Of a stretch of 64,000 bases of DNA, positions 18,058 to 26,128 are shown one piece after another. The DNA is from Lachnospiraceae bacterium (GTDB lineage: Bacteria > Bacillota > Clostridia > Lachnospirales > Lachnospiraceae), in the NCBI GenBank assembly GCA_019424135.1, contig JAHYZZ010000010.1, positions 8,030 through 72,029 on the forward strand, given 5' to 3'. Position 1 is the stretch's first letter; each line of letters begins with the position of its first letter. Both the position numbers and the translations under genes were made by a program. Under the pieces are notes generated by a model. The model had not been told where the DNA came from. It saw only the letters and a program-made list of their open reading frames with translations, and searched no databases.

Positions 18058-18073
18058 CCATTGGGTTATGACC
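18050..18073. repeat. Inverted repeat at the end of the LysR gene
   Basis: GGTCATAACC and GGTTATGACC are perfect complements 4 bases apart, with the LysR stop codon inside the left arm. No T run follows, so it is either a weak terminator or an operator for the next gene. Confidence 0.45.
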
Positions 18074-18079
18074 GGCATA

Positions 18080-18121
18080 TACAAATACGTATTTGTACTG
18101 TAGCAGGAGGCATGATAAGAT
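18080..18121 (+). promoter_or_regulatory. 18-bp perfect palindrome over the predicted promoter of the secreted-protein gene
   Basis: TACAAATACGTATTTGTA is a perfect palindrome at 18080-18097. Its right half overlaps a possible -35 (TTGTAC, 18093-18098); 17 bases on is an extended -10 (TGA-TAAGAT, 18116-18121). The layout is that of an operator controlling the next gene. Confidence 0.6.
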
Positions 18122-18150
18122 ACCCCCAATAAACAAGGAGGTTATCAAAA

Positions 18151-18630
18151 ATGCAAAGAACAAAAATATTATCAATTTTAACTGTGTCTATGATGCTGGT
18201 ATCTTCGGTTGCCACTTATGCAATCTGGGATACGGTAACCACTGACAGCAGAGGAAATACAGTTACCATGCGTAATCCGGTTACGGTATCTGACAGTACA
18301 TCTGAACAAAATATATCGGCTGATGCGAATACCTTAAATCCATCTATGGTAACGGCGTCTGGTACGGTGAAGTTTGATGTGGATAATGAGGACGGTATCG
18401 CAAAAAAACTGACCTTGCTGGAGTCCATCGAAGCTTCAGAAAAACTGGAAGAAACCACCGACTATTCCATTGTATTTTCGGGAGACGGGGTGTCAGGAAA
18501 AACAGACAGCAGTGTGACCGATGGAATGGAGGAATACAATTATACCATTACGTTTACAGAAAGTGGACTTGAGAAAATGAAAAAGAATTCTAATACATGT
18601 ACAGTGAAAGTAACAGCGACATTAAGCTAA
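18151..18630 (+). CDS. Small secreted protein, probable SipW-type signal peptidase substrate
   Basis: The first 25 residues form a signal peptide (basic MQRTK, hydrophobic core, then ATYAIWDT), which resembles the TasA/camelysin class of signal sequences cut by SipW. The mature part (about 130 residues) is Ser/Thr/Asp-rich, has no cysteine and looks beta-rich with two segments, FDVDNEDG and YNYTITF. I cannot place it firmly in a family; the link to TasA-like fibre or matrix proteins rests on the signal peptide and on the signal peptidase 19 bases downstream. AAGGAGG lies 9 bases before the ATG. AT-rich like its neighbours. Confidence 0.7.
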   Translation: MQRTKILSILTVSMMLVSSVATYAIWDTVTTDSRGNTVTMRNPVTVSDSTSEQNISADANTLNPSMVTASGTVKFDVDNEDGIAKKLTLLESIEASEKLEETTDYSIVFSGDGVSGKTDSSVTDGMEEYNYTITFTESGLEKMKKNSNTCTVKVTATLS

Positions 18631-18649
18631 CAGAATCCTTGCTTCATTA

Positions 18650-19180
18650 ATGATGTTAAAGATATTGAGCAAGGTCAGTTTCATAGCATGTGTTGGGATA
18701 TTATTAATTCTCATTTTTTGTGATATTTTTTTCCCAGATGTCCATAGAGAAATCTTTCCCTATCGGTTTTACTATGTTCTTACAAATAGTATGGAACCGA
18801 CGATCGGCACCAATTCTCTTGTGTTGGTTCAAACGTACGATGATAATATGAAGATAGAAAAGGATGATATCATTGTGTTTTTTGCGAATCGATTTGGAGA
18901 AGAAATGGCCATCATGCACAGATTTTCACACCTGGAAAAGAGTGAAGAAGGAGAGGTTTTGTATAAAACTCACCCGGAAGGAAGTGACTTGCTAGACATG
19001 TATGAAACAAAGCAAGAGGATATCCTTGGAGTGTATTTGTTTCATATTCCATATTTGGGAAAAATTATATTATTCCTGAAAAGTGTGTTTGGAATATTGT
19101 GGTTGTGCCAGATGATAGTGATTCTTCTTATAAAGGAATTGGTGTCAGCCAGATGGGAAGAGAAAACGTGTATGGGCTGA
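18650..19180 (+). CDS. sipW: ER-type (SipW-like) signal peptidase I
   Basis: Membrane serine protease that removes signal peptides. One N-terminal membrane segment (about 8-28) and a C-terminal hydrophobic stretch (about 140-165) flank the S26 domain: the catalytic Ser is in TNSMEPTI, and the second catalytic position is His (IMHRF) rather than the Lys of bacterial LepB, which marks the ER/SipW subfamily. The acid region reads PEGSDLLD. 176 residues. No clear ribosome binding site precedes the ATG, so translation is probably coupled to the gene 19 bases upstream. The symbol is by analogy with the Bacillus sipW-tasA pair. Confidence 0.8.
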   Translation: MMLKILSKVSFIACVGILLILIFCDIFFPDVHREIFPYRFYYVLTNSMEPTIGTNSLVLVQTYDDNMKIEKDDIIVFFANRFGEEMAIMHRFSHLEKSEEGEVLYKTHPEGSDLLDMYETKQEDILGVYLFHIPYLGKIILFLKSVFGILWLCQMIVILLIKELVSARWEEKTCMG

Positions 19181-19217
19181 CATAAGTATTGAATATTTGA
19201 AGGTGCTGATGGTTTCG

Positions 19218-19262
19218 GAACCGCTCTTTTGGACATTAGTTCATAAGAGCGGTTCTATTTTT
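19218..19262 (+). terminator. Rho-independent terminator after the sipW-like gene
   Basis: GAACCGCTCTT pairs with AAGAGCGGTTC (11 bp, 16-nt loop) followed by TATTTTTT. The stop codon of the convergent histidine kinase lies in the loop, so the hairpin's right arm also encodes that kinase's last residues. Confidence 0.85.
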
Positions 19263-20381
19263 TGCCACTGGAAACTGTACGGATATGGTAGTTCCCTGTG
19301 GGGAACTGTTTGACACTGTTACACTTCCGCCATGTAGAGAAGCGATTTCCCATACCAAAGACAAACCAAGACCCACTCCGCCGTATGCTCTGCTTCGAGA
19401 TTTATCTACACGGAAGAAAGGCTGGAAAATACTCTGGCGGTATTCTTCCGGAATGCCGTAGCCTGTATCTGTAATTTGGATCTGAAGGCATTGCTCACGC
19501 ACAGATATGGAAACAAGAACCTTACCTCCCGGGCGATTGTATTTGATTGCATTTTCAGTCAGATTAAATAGAAGTCGGTAAATCAAAGGATCGCTTCCTT
19601 GCATGGAACCATCACCGGTTCTGTCTAGAGAGATTCCTCGTCGATCTGCCAAAGGAGCCAGATCTGTAAAAATTTCTTCAATCAAAGGAGCCAGGTGAAT
19701 GTAGTCCGAGCGAGACACCATCTGCAGACTGTTCATTTCCAAAAGGGTCTCGGACAGCTGAGTCAGACGCTCTGTCTGTTCTTGCAGCAATTGGAGAAAT
19801 TCTGCGGTTTCAGGCAGTACATCCGGATGCTCTGCGGAAAAGAGCTCCAGCTGTATCTGCATAAGAGACAGAGGGGTACGCAGCTCATGGGCCACATTGC
19901 CGGTAAATTGCTGCTGTGTTTCAAAGGCCCGGTTTAATCGTTCCAGCATTTGATTGAAGGATATACTTAGATGGCGGAATTCCGGCAGCATATCCTCATC
20001 AATCTTCATGTTTGTAAGATTGTTTGACTGTACTTTCTCAACAAGGGCAGTAAACCGATGCAGAGGCCTGAGTGCCCGTCCACTGACAAAATAGGCAAGA
20101 CCACTGCACAAGAGAGTGACTATTGCCGTAAGATACCAGTTGCTCATACAGAAATCTTGCCGGGTCTCTTGGATGAAAGTTTGCATTTGTTTTTCAGATT
20201 CAAAAAGGCTGTTGGAGCTGGACGATTCTATGCCATTGATACAGGTATCCAGAAAGTCTTCAATAGCATTCATATAATGGATGCCTGAGGAACACAAAAG
20301 CAGTTTCATAAAAATACAGGTAATACCTATAAGCAGTGCAGTCATCAAGGTGATCCGCCACTGGAGGGAAACTTTTTTCAT
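19236..20381 (-). CDS. Sensor histidine kinase, predicted sensor for the methionine sulfoxide repair operon
   Basis: Two membrane segments (about 10-30 and 80-100) enclose a short extracytoplasmic loop of about 50 residues. HAMP, HisKA (VAHELRTPLSLMQIQ, His near 165) and HATPase (NAIKYN, DTGYGIPEE, GVGLGLSLVWEIA) follow. 381 residues. It overlaps its response regulator by 4 bases. The pair is transcribed away from the CXXC/polyferredoxin/redoxin/MsrAB operon, a layout like the HprSR (YedVW)-MsrPQ pairing of E. coli, so it may sense extracytoplasmic oxidation (inference). Confidence 0.9.
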   Translation of the reverse strand: MKKVSLQWRITLMTALLIGITCIFMKLLLCSSGIHYMNAIEDFLDTCINGIESSSSNSLFESEKQMQTFIQETRQDFCMSNWYLTAIVTLLCSGLAYFVSGRALRPLHRFTALVEKVQSNNLTNMKIDEDMLPEFRHLSISFNQMLERLNRAFETQQQFTGNVAHELRTPLSLMQIQLELFSAEHPDVLPETAEFLQLLQEQTERLTQLSETLLEMNSLQMVSRSDYIHLAPLIEEIFTDLAPLADRRGISLDRTGDGSMQGSDPLIYRLLFNLTENAIKYNRPGGKVLVSISVREQCLQIQITDTGYGIPEEYRQSIFQPFFRVDKSRSRAYGGVGLGLSLVWEIASLHGGSVTVSNSSPQGTTISVQFPVAKNRTALMN

Positions 20382-21055
20382 CGCTTTGAACCTCCCATCA
20401 GATATCCTTCGCCGATGCGGTTGCGTATGGGATCATATCCCAGCGCAGCCCGCAACTTTTTGCGAAGGGCACAAATATGAACTCGGATGGAGTTACTAAA
20501 GGTATCTACGCTGTTATCCCAGACATGTTCCAGCAGTTCTTCCTGGCTGACCGGACGTCCCTGATGAAGCATCAAATATTCTATAATACCGGTTTCTTTC
20601 CGGGTAAGGCTCAGTGACTGGCCGTTTGCAGCTGCCACACGGGCTTTTGTATCGAAGGTCAAAGAACCGTAGGTCAAAAGAACGTCATGCTGGGTGAATT
20701 GTCGCAGAGTAAGACTGCGGATACGGGCCTCCAGCTCAGCCAGATGAAAGGGCTTAGCCAGATAGTCGTTTGCGCCGGCATCCAGACCTGCCACTTTATC
20801 GGATACTTCACTGCGTGCAGAAAGGATCAGTACCCGGGTTTCCCGGTCTGTTTTTCTCAGGGTTTGAAGCAGGCTCATACCGTCCAGTCCGGGAAGATTT
20901 AAGTCCAAAAGAACCAGATCATATGGGGTCGTATGTAGCAGCTCCAAAGCTTGTTTGCCGTTATAGCAGTAGTCCACGCTGTAGGCAAGGCGCTTCAGAC
21001 TGCGGACAATGGTATCGCACAGGGCGCGTTCATCTTCAATGACTAAAAGATGCAT
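20378..21055 (-). CDS. OmpR-family response regulator
   Basis: Receiver domain (MHLLVIEDERALCDTIVRSL; phospho-acceptor in LVLLDLNLPG near residue 51; LSARSEVSDKV; LAKPF) and C-terminal winged helix (GIIEYLMLHQGRPVSQEELL; SIRVHICALRKKL). 225 residues. It is divergent from the msrAB operon, and a tandem TTTTAAC direct repeat sits before that operon's -10, so autoregulation and activation of the repair genes are likely (inference). Confidence 0.93.
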   Translation of the reverse strand: MHLLVIEDERALCDTIVRSLKRLAYSVDYCYNGKQALELLHTTPYDLVLLDLNLPGLDGMSLLQTLRKTDRETRVLILSARSEVSDKVAGLDAGANDYLAKPFHLAELEARIRSLTLRQFTQHDVLLTYGSLTFDTKARVAAANGQSLSLTRKETGIIEYLMLHQGRPVSQEELLEHVWDNSVDTFSNSIRVHICALRKKLRAALGYDPIRNRIGEGYLMGGSKR

Positions 21056-21133
21056 GACAGATCCTCCTTTTTTGTGCTTTATCTGGTATATTAATTATAG
21101 CAGAAGAGGATAAGTTTTTTGTTAAATTCCTGG

Positions 21134-21168
21134 TTTTAACAAGAATTTTAACTTTTATGTGGTATGAT
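21134..21168 (+). promoter_or_regulatory. Predicted response-regulator box and extended -10 promoter of the msrAB operon
   Basis: TTTTAAC occurs twice with a 12-base period (21134-21140 and 21146-21152), followed 10 bases later by TGG-TATGAT, an extended -10. There is no recognisable -35. Tandem direct repeats in place of a -35 are typical of OmpR/PhoB-family activation. Confidence 0.55.
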
Positions 21169-21197
21169 GACATCAGGAACAGAGAAGGAGGATATGT

Positions 21198-21344
21198 GTG
21201 AAAGGAAAAAGAGTACAGGTGTTTCGAGGCATTCTGTTGATTGGGGGAGTTTTCATGATCGGGATGGGCATATGGCGTGGAGAGATGGACATGGTATGGA
21301 GTAAGGCAGTAAATCTATGTTTGGAGTGTGTTGGAATTGGGTAA
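21198..21344 (+). CDS. CXXC membrane micro-protein (CD1871A-like)
   Basis: A 48-residue protein with a basic N terminus, one hydrophobic segment (about 10-26), a W-R-G-E turn and a C-terminal C-L-E-C pair (Cys 41 and 44) followed by V-G-I-G. I recognise it as the small CD1871A-type CXXC family that sits beside 4Fe-4S membrane proteins in Clostridia. The GTG start has AAGGAGG 6 bases upstream. The next gene begins before this one ends. The paired cysteines next to a membrane segment suggest a thiol relay between the polyferredoxin and the redoxin (inference). Confidence 0.8.
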   Translation: MKGKRVQVFRGILLIGGVFMIGMGIWRGEMDMVWSKAVNLCLECVGIG

Positions 21345-22275
21345 AATATGGCAGAGCGTGAGCCGATTTCTGATTCGATTTCGAGGGGGAATTCAGGCAG
21401 CAGCGACACTGGCGGCAAATCTACATCTGCCCAATCTTTTTACAGGAAGTCTGTATCGTGGAGAGGGGAAAAAACTGTGTGTGCCCGGACTGAATTGTTA
21501 TTCCTGTCCTGCAGCGTCCGGGGCCTGCCCCATCGGGGCAATTCAGGCAGTGACAGGATCTTCAAAGTTTCATGTTTCCTACTATGTTACGGGGGTTCTG
21601 ATTTTGATGGGAGTCATCCTGGGGCGTTTTATATGCGGTTTCCTCTGTCCTTTTGGGTGGTTTCAGGAATTTCTTTACAAAATACCCACATATAAATTTT
21701 CCACCAGAAGATTGTCATATTTGTCATATCTGAAATATATGGTTTTATTGTTTGCGGTATTTTTGCTTCCAGCGCTGGCAGTCAATGACGTGGGGATGGG
21801 AGATCCGTTTTTTTGTAAATATCTCTGTCCCCAGGGAGTGTTAGAGGGAGCCATTCCTATGGCGTTTACGAATTTGAGTATCCGTGATGCATTAGGACAG
21901 CTGTTCGCATGGAAAGCTGGTATCCTGATAGGGGTTATCATTATGAGCGTTTTGTTTTTTCGCCCGTTCTGCAAGTGGTTTTGCCCTTTGGGAGCGTTTT
22001 ATGCCCTGTTTAACCGATTATCTTTGTTTCATATGAGGGTAGACAAAGAAAAATGCATTTCCTGCGGAAAGTGTACCAGAGCCTGTAAAATGGATGTGGA
22101 TGTGATGCGGACACCCAACCATACGGAATGTATACGGTGTGGAATGTGTATTCAGGCATGTCCTACCGGAGCTGTCTGCTACAGCTGGGGGACCAAACAG
22201 GAAAGAGATGAGGAGCCACTACTTAGGCGCTCTGGGCGGTTGAGTCAGTCTTTATTTAAAAGAAAGGATCAATAA
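21328..22275 (+). CDS. NapH-like membrane polyferredoxin
   Basis: Membrane electron-transfer protein. After an N-terminal cysteine set (CYSCPAASGACPIGA) there are about four membrane segments carrying repeated CxxxCP motifs (CGFLCPFGWF, CKYLCPQG, CKWFCPLGAF), then two classical [4Fe-4S] motifs near the C terminus (CISCGKCTRACK and CIRCGMCIQACP). 315 residues. The start is a GTG or the TTG next to it, overlapping the previous gene, so translation is coupled and the exact start is uncertain. In this operon it could carry electrons from cytoplasmic ferredoxin across the membrane to the redoxin and MsrAB (inference). Confidence 0.85.
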   Translation: MLELGKIWQSVSRFLIRFRGGIQAAATLAANLHLPNLFTGSLYRGEGKKLCVPGLNCYSCPAASGACPIGAIQAVTGSSKFHVSYYVTGVLILMGVILGRFICGFLCPFGWFQEFLYKIPTYKFSTRRLSYLSYLKYMVLLFAVFLLPALAVNDVGMGDPFFCKYLCPQGVLEGAIPMAFTNLSIRDALGQLFAWKAGILIGVIIMSVLFFRPFCKWFCPLGAFYALFNRLSLFHMRVDKEKCISCGKCTRACKMDVDVMRTPNHTECIRCGMCIQACPTGAVCYSWGTKQERDEEPLLRRSGRLSQSLFKRKDQ

Positions 22276-22276
22276 G

Positions 22277-22849
22277 ATGATGAAAGTAAAAAAAAGTATG
22301 GTAGTGTGTATGGCGATGGTGATCATGTTGTCTTTGACAGCATGTGGAGCAAAGGATAGGAAAAGCGAGGAGATGGAGAAGATGGATATGTTTCCTGCTT
22401 TTGACGGAAAGGATCTGGAAGGCAATGAGATAAACAGTAAGGAACTATTTTCAGGCAATGCAGTTACAGTTGTGAATTTCTGGTTTACGACCTGCGGACC
22501 GTGTGTAGGTGAACTGACGGAATTGGACACGTTAAATAAAGAACTGGAAGAAAAGGGGGGCATGGTCATTGGAATCAATGCTTTTACTTTGGGAGGCGAT
22601 GAAACAGAAATTTCGGAAGCTAAGAAATTGTTAGAAGAAAAGGACGTGTCTTACCAGAATGTATATTTTGATAAAGATAGCGAGGCTGGAAGCTTTGCAC
22701 AGGGAATCGAGGCATTTCCCACAACTTATGTGATAGACCGTAATGGAAATATTGTAGGGGAACCGATTGTTGGAGCTGTGACGGCAGAGACACAGATGGA
22801 TACGCTTAAGAAAATGATTGATGAGACCATGGAACAAGATATGAAATAG
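22277..22849 (+). CDS. TlpA-like extracytoplasmic thiol-disulfide lipoprotein
   Basis: Lipoprotein signal with lipobox L-T-A-C around residue 23, then a thioredoxin fold of the TlpA/ResA type: active site T-T-C-G-P-C (Cys 73 and 76) and the cis-Pro strand AFPTTYVIDRNG. 190 residues. It begins 1 base after the polyferredoxin stop and ends 33 bases before msrAB. Expected to hand electrons to MsrAB outside the membrane, as Etrx proteins do in pneumococcus. Confidence 0.92.
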   Translation: MMKVKKSMVVCMAMVIMLSLTACGAKDRKSEEMEKMDMFPAFDGKDLEGNEINSKELFSGNAVTVVNFWFTTCGPCVGELTELDTLNKELEEKGGMVIGINAFTLGGDETEISEAKKLLEEKDVSYQNVYFDKDSEAGSFAQGIEAFPTTYVIDRNGNIVGEPIVGAVTAETQMDTLKKMIDETMEQDMK

Positions 22850-22882
22850 ATATAAGAGATACAAAAGCAGGAGGTTTGCGAC

Positions 22883-24010
22883 ATGCTTCGAAAGCTCATA
22901 GCAGTCCTGTCGGTTTCTGTGCTGTGTCTTGGAGGCTGCTCGGTTTATCGTACCCGCGAATCCTCACAGCAAGAAGAGACAGCAGGAAATTCAGAAAAAA
23001 CAAACGGGCAGACATCCGATATGTCCGGTAAGGAGAGTGGGTATATGGATACGACAGAGAATGTGATTTATTTGGCAGGTGGATGCTTCTGGGGAATGGA
23101 AGCTCTCATGCAGTCGATTCCCGGAGTTACAGAGGTGCAAAGTGGCTATGCAAATGGCAGTGGTGAGGCAGAAGCTAATTATGCAGACGTGTGCACCGGA
23201 GATACCGGTTTTCGGGAAACTGTTCGGGTAGCATATGATCCACAGAAGGTGAGTCTGGATGCCCTTCTTCTGGCTTACTTTTACGTGATAGATCCTACGG
23301 TAAAAAATCAACAGGGAAACGACAAGGGGACACAGTATCAAACCGGTGTCTACTATACCAATGACAAGGCAAAAGAAACAGTGGAACGGATTGCAAAACT
23401 GGAACGGGATCGGAGGGAAAAATTTTTTGTTGAGATTGGTCCTTTGAAAAATTTTTATCTGGCTGAAGAATATCATCAAGATTATCTGGAAAAGAATCCA
23501 ATGGGTTATTGCCATATTCCCAAGGATGAAATAGAATTATTTTCCAATCTTCATATTGATCCGGGAGATTACCAGAAGCCGGCACAGGAGTCTATTCGGG
23601 ACAAACTGACAAAAGAGCAGTATCGCGTTACCCAGGAGAGCGGTACAGAGCGTCCGTTTGAGAATGAGTTCTGGGATCAGTTTGAAAAGGGAATTTATGT
23701 AGACGTAGTGACAGGAGAACCTCTTTTTTCCTCTACGGATAAGTTTGAAAGTGGATGCGGGTGGCCTGCTTTTTCTAAGCCTATTGAAGGACCGGCAGTG
23801 GAGGAGTTCCCTGATGATAGTCATGGCATGCATCGCGTGGAAGTGCGCAGCCGGGCGGGAAATTCCCATCTCGGGCATGTTTTTTCAGACGACCCGGAGT
23901 CCCCGAATGGCGTCAGATACTGCATTAACAGTGCTTCGCTTCGATTTGTGCCTTACGGGAAAATGGAAGAGGAAGGATATGGATATCTCTTGTATCTGTT
24001 TGAAAAATGA
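22883..24010 (+). CDS. msrAB: Bifunctional methionine sulfoxide reductase MsrA-MsrB, lipoprotein
   Basis: Repairs both epimers of methionine sulfoxide in exported proteins. A lipoprotein signal (L-G-G-C, Cys about 19) is followed by MsrA with G-G-C-F-W-G (catalytic Cys 68) and YHQDYL, then MsrB with [18 protein letters not shown] and the catalytic Cys 347 in [11 protein letters not shown]. The CxxC pairs of the zinc-binding MsrB type are not seen. 375 residues. Last gene of the operon, closed by a terminator. Confidence 0.95.
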   Translation: MLRKLIAVLSVSVLCLGGCSVYRTRESSQQEETAGNSEKTNGQTSDMSGKESGYMDTTENVIYLAGGCFWGMEALMQSIPGVTEVQSGYANGSGEAEANYADVCTGDTGFRETVRVAYDPQKVSLDALLLAYFYVIDPTVKNQQGNDKGTQYQTGVYYTNDKAKETVERIAKLERDRREKFFVEIGPLKNFYLAEEYHQDYLEKNPMGYCHIPKDEIELFSNLHIDPGDYQKPAQESIRDKLTKEQYRVTQESGTERPFENEFWDQFEKGIYVDVVTGEPLFSSTDKFESGCGWPAFSKPIEGPAVEEFPDDSHGMHRVEVRSRAGNSHLGHVFSDDPESPNGVRYCINSASLRFVPYGKMEEEGYGYLLYLFEK

Positions 24011-24028
24011 GAAATAGAATCAGAAGAT

Positions 24029-24065
24029 AAACATGCAGGATAGAGCAGAGCCTGCATGTTTTTTT
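24029..24065 (+). terminator. Rho-independent terminator after msrAB
   Basis: AAACATGCAGG pairs with CCTGCATGTTT (11 bp) and is followed by TTTTG. Confidence 0.9.
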
Positions 24066-24106
24066 GAGTGAAAAAATAATTTCTTTTAAAAGCTATAGTT
24101 TGTACA

Positions 24107-24175
24107 GATGTAAATATTGACATTACATCTTAAGGGTGCTAGACTGTCATAGATGTTGTAATACAAATATTTACA
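24107..24175 (+). promoter_or_regulatory. Promoter of the oxidoreductase gene with overlapping TGTAA/TTACA inverted repeats
   Basis: A near-consensus promoter, TTGACA-17-TAGACT, occupies 24117-24145. Around it, GATGTAA and TTACATC form a 7-bp inverted repeat over the -35, and TGTAAATATT (24109-24118) recurs inverted as AATATTTACA (24166-24175). The arrangement suggests a repressor with two sites; no regulator gene is adjacent. Confidence 0.6.
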
Positions 24176-24221
24176 TGTATCTATAAAGTAAAAGGAAAAA
24201 ATAGAAAGGAGACTTGCTTAG

Positions 24222-25223
24222 ATGAAAGCGGTCCAGATTAGGAAATATTCCAAAAATATTGAGACCCATCTCTGTGAAATTCCGGTACCAAAGATTGGAG
24301 ATTCAGAAGTCCTTGTGAAGGTGAAAGCGGCAGCAGTGAATCCATTAGAAATTCTCATTCTTACCGGAAGTGTAAAGCTGATTCAGAATTATCCCATGCC
24401 CCTGACATTGGGAAATGAATGTTCTGGTATTGTAGAAAAGGTAGGAAGCAAGGTCAGAGATTTCCAGAAAGACGATCGTGTCTATACACGTCTTCCCCTG
24501 AATAAAATCGGTGCATTTGCCGAATATGTTGCGGTGAATCAGAATGCACTTGCAAAAATGCCATCAGGCTATGCATTCTCGGCAGCGGCGGCCATTCCGT
24601 TAACTGGTTTGACGGCATATCAGGGCATCGTAGAGGAGCTGGAAGCAAAACCGGGGGAGACAGTGCTTATCCCAGGTGGCTCAGGAAGTTTTGGACAGAT
24701 GGCTGTGCCTATAGCAAGAGCACTGGGGCTAAGAGTCTTTGTGACCGGAAATGCACGTGCGAGAAAACGATTCATTTCTCTTGGCGCTAGTCAGTACATG
24801 GATTATAAAAAAGAAAATTATTGGGAAAAGCTATCCGGCATTGACTATGTGATCGATACGCTGGGGGCATCGGAATTTGAACACGAGCTTTCTGTTCTGA
24901 AAAAAGGCGGCCGCCTGTTGAGTTTAAGGACAGGACCAAATAAGGCGTTTGCAGACAGAAATCACTTTTCTGGTCCCCAAAAACTATTATTTGCTCTGGC
25001 TGGAAGAAAATACGATAAAGAAGCCAGAAAGCAGGGGAAAGAGTATCGGTTTATGTTTGTACATGCTAATGGCGCCCAGTTGCAGAAAATAACAAGGATT
25101 GTGGAACAACAGCAGATCATTCCTGCTGTTGACGCTCATGTTTTTTCCTTGTCTCAGGCCAACGATGCACTACGGCTTGTGGCAAAGGGAGCGCTCAACG
25201 GGAAAGTCATCATTCGGTTGTAA
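24222..25223 (+). CDS. NADP-dependent zinc-free oxidoreductase (quinone oxidoreductase-like MDR family)
   Basis: Medium-chain reductase of the QOR type. The N-terminal GroES-like domain carries AAAVNPLEILI and LGNECSGIVEKVG. The nucleotide-binding domain has LIPGGSGSFGQMAVPIARALG and an ARKRFISLGA stretch consistent with NADPH. The catalytic zinc ligands of alcohol dehydrogenases are missing. 333 residues. It has its own strong promoter and probably leads a two-gene transcript with the DUF1638 gene 23 bases on. Substrate unknown; quinones or enones are typical of the family. Confidence 0.85.
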   Translation: MKAVQIRKYSKNIETHLCEIPVPKIGDSEVLVKVKAAAVNPLEILILTGSVKLIQNYPMPLTLGNECSGIVEKVGSKVRDFQKDDRVYTRLPLNKIGAFAEYVAVNQNALAKMPSGYAFSAAAAIPLTGLTAYQGIVEELEAKPGETVLIPGGSGSFGQMAVPIARALGLRVFVTGNARARKRFISLGASQYMDYKKENYWEKLSGIDYVIDTLGASEFEHELSVLKKGGRLLSLRTGPNKAFADRNHFSGPQKLLFALAGRKYDKEARKQGKEYRFMFVHANGAQLQKITRIVEQQQIIPAVDAHVFSLSQANDALRLVAKGALNGKVIIRL

Positions 25224-25246
25224 GAAAAAGGATAAGGAAATCAGAG

Positions 25247-25999
25247 ATGCGATATAAATTACTGTGTTGTAAAATTTTAGAGCGAGAAGTTGCTCGAATA
25301 TCCTGTAATTGTAAAAATGTAATTGATGTTACAATGCTCAGACAGAAATTACATGACAGACCCTCTCACCTAATGCAGGTACTTCAGGAAGAAATTGATA
25401 TGATTGAGCAGGGCAGTCATCGATACTCTAATCACACAGAGCTGTCAGATTATGATGCGATTCTTTTGGGGTACGGACTTTGCTCAGAGGCGGTTGTCGG
25501 TTTGCATTCTCATAAATATATGCTTGTGATACCCAGAGTACATGATTGTGTGACCCTTCTTATGGGTGACCGGAAAAAATATATAGAATATTATCGAAAG
25601 AATGCAGGAACATTTTATTATTGGGCCGATTGTCTGGAGTTAATGGGGCTTGCCAAAGACAGCCGGTATGAGGCGAGATACTACTGGTATCTGAACCGCT
25701 ATCATGGAAATGAAAAGAAAGCAAAAAAAGCACTCGAAAAAGAACGGATGCTGTTGGATAGCTATCAAAAAGCAGCGTATATTTCTTGGCCAGAGTTATC
25801 TTTCCCAGAGTATGCAAAAGAGGTACAGCAATACGCTTCCCATCGAGGCTGGAATTACGAAGAGATAGAAGGAAGTGCCCGGTACCTCTGTGATTTGTTA
25901 GATGGAAATTGGGACGAGGAAAGGTTTTTAGTTATTCCTCCCGGAGAGACAGCTGAGCCAAGTTATGATGAACGAGTTCTTAAATTAGCTGAAAAATAA
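25247..25999 (+). CDS. DUF1638-type protein
   Basis: I recognise the DUF1638 pattern: an N-terminal LLCCKILEREV strand, the LLGYGLCSEAVVGL block near residue 70 and IPRVHDCVTLLMG near 100. 250 residues, soluble, with several conserved cysteines (CCK and YGLCS). The family often accompanies corrinoid and methyltransferase genes in anaerobes, but none is near here. Function unknown. Follows the oxidoreductase by 23 bases. Confidence 0.75.
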   Translation: MRYKLLCCKILEREVARISCNCKNVIDVTMLRQKLHDRPSHLMQVLQEEIDMIEQGSHRYSNHTELSDYDAILLGYGLCSEAVVGLHSHKYMLVIPRVHDCVTLLMGDRKKYIEYYRKNAGTFYYWADCLELMGLAKDSRYEARYYWYLNRYHGNEKKAKKALEKERMLLDSYQKAAYISWPELSFPEYAKEVQQYASHRGWNYEEIEGSARYLCDLLDGNWDEERFLVIPPGETAEPSYDERVLKLAEK

Positions 26000-26037
26000 A
26001 ATGCACAATGACTATGTTTTCGGGAAAAAGAAGATTG

Positions 26038-26066
26038 TTGACGGTATCTTATCTTTTCATTATAAT
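26038..26066 (+). promoter_or_regulatory. Predicted promoter of the two-component/ABC operon
   Basis: TTGACG, 17-base spacer, TATAAT: a near-consensus sigma-A promoter about 60 bases upstream of the response regulator. Confidence 0.75.
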
Positions 26067-26128
26067 TTTTAGTAATAGGTTTGTATGTCAGCTGTTTGGA
26101 AGGATCAAGCATGGGAAAAGGGGAGATA

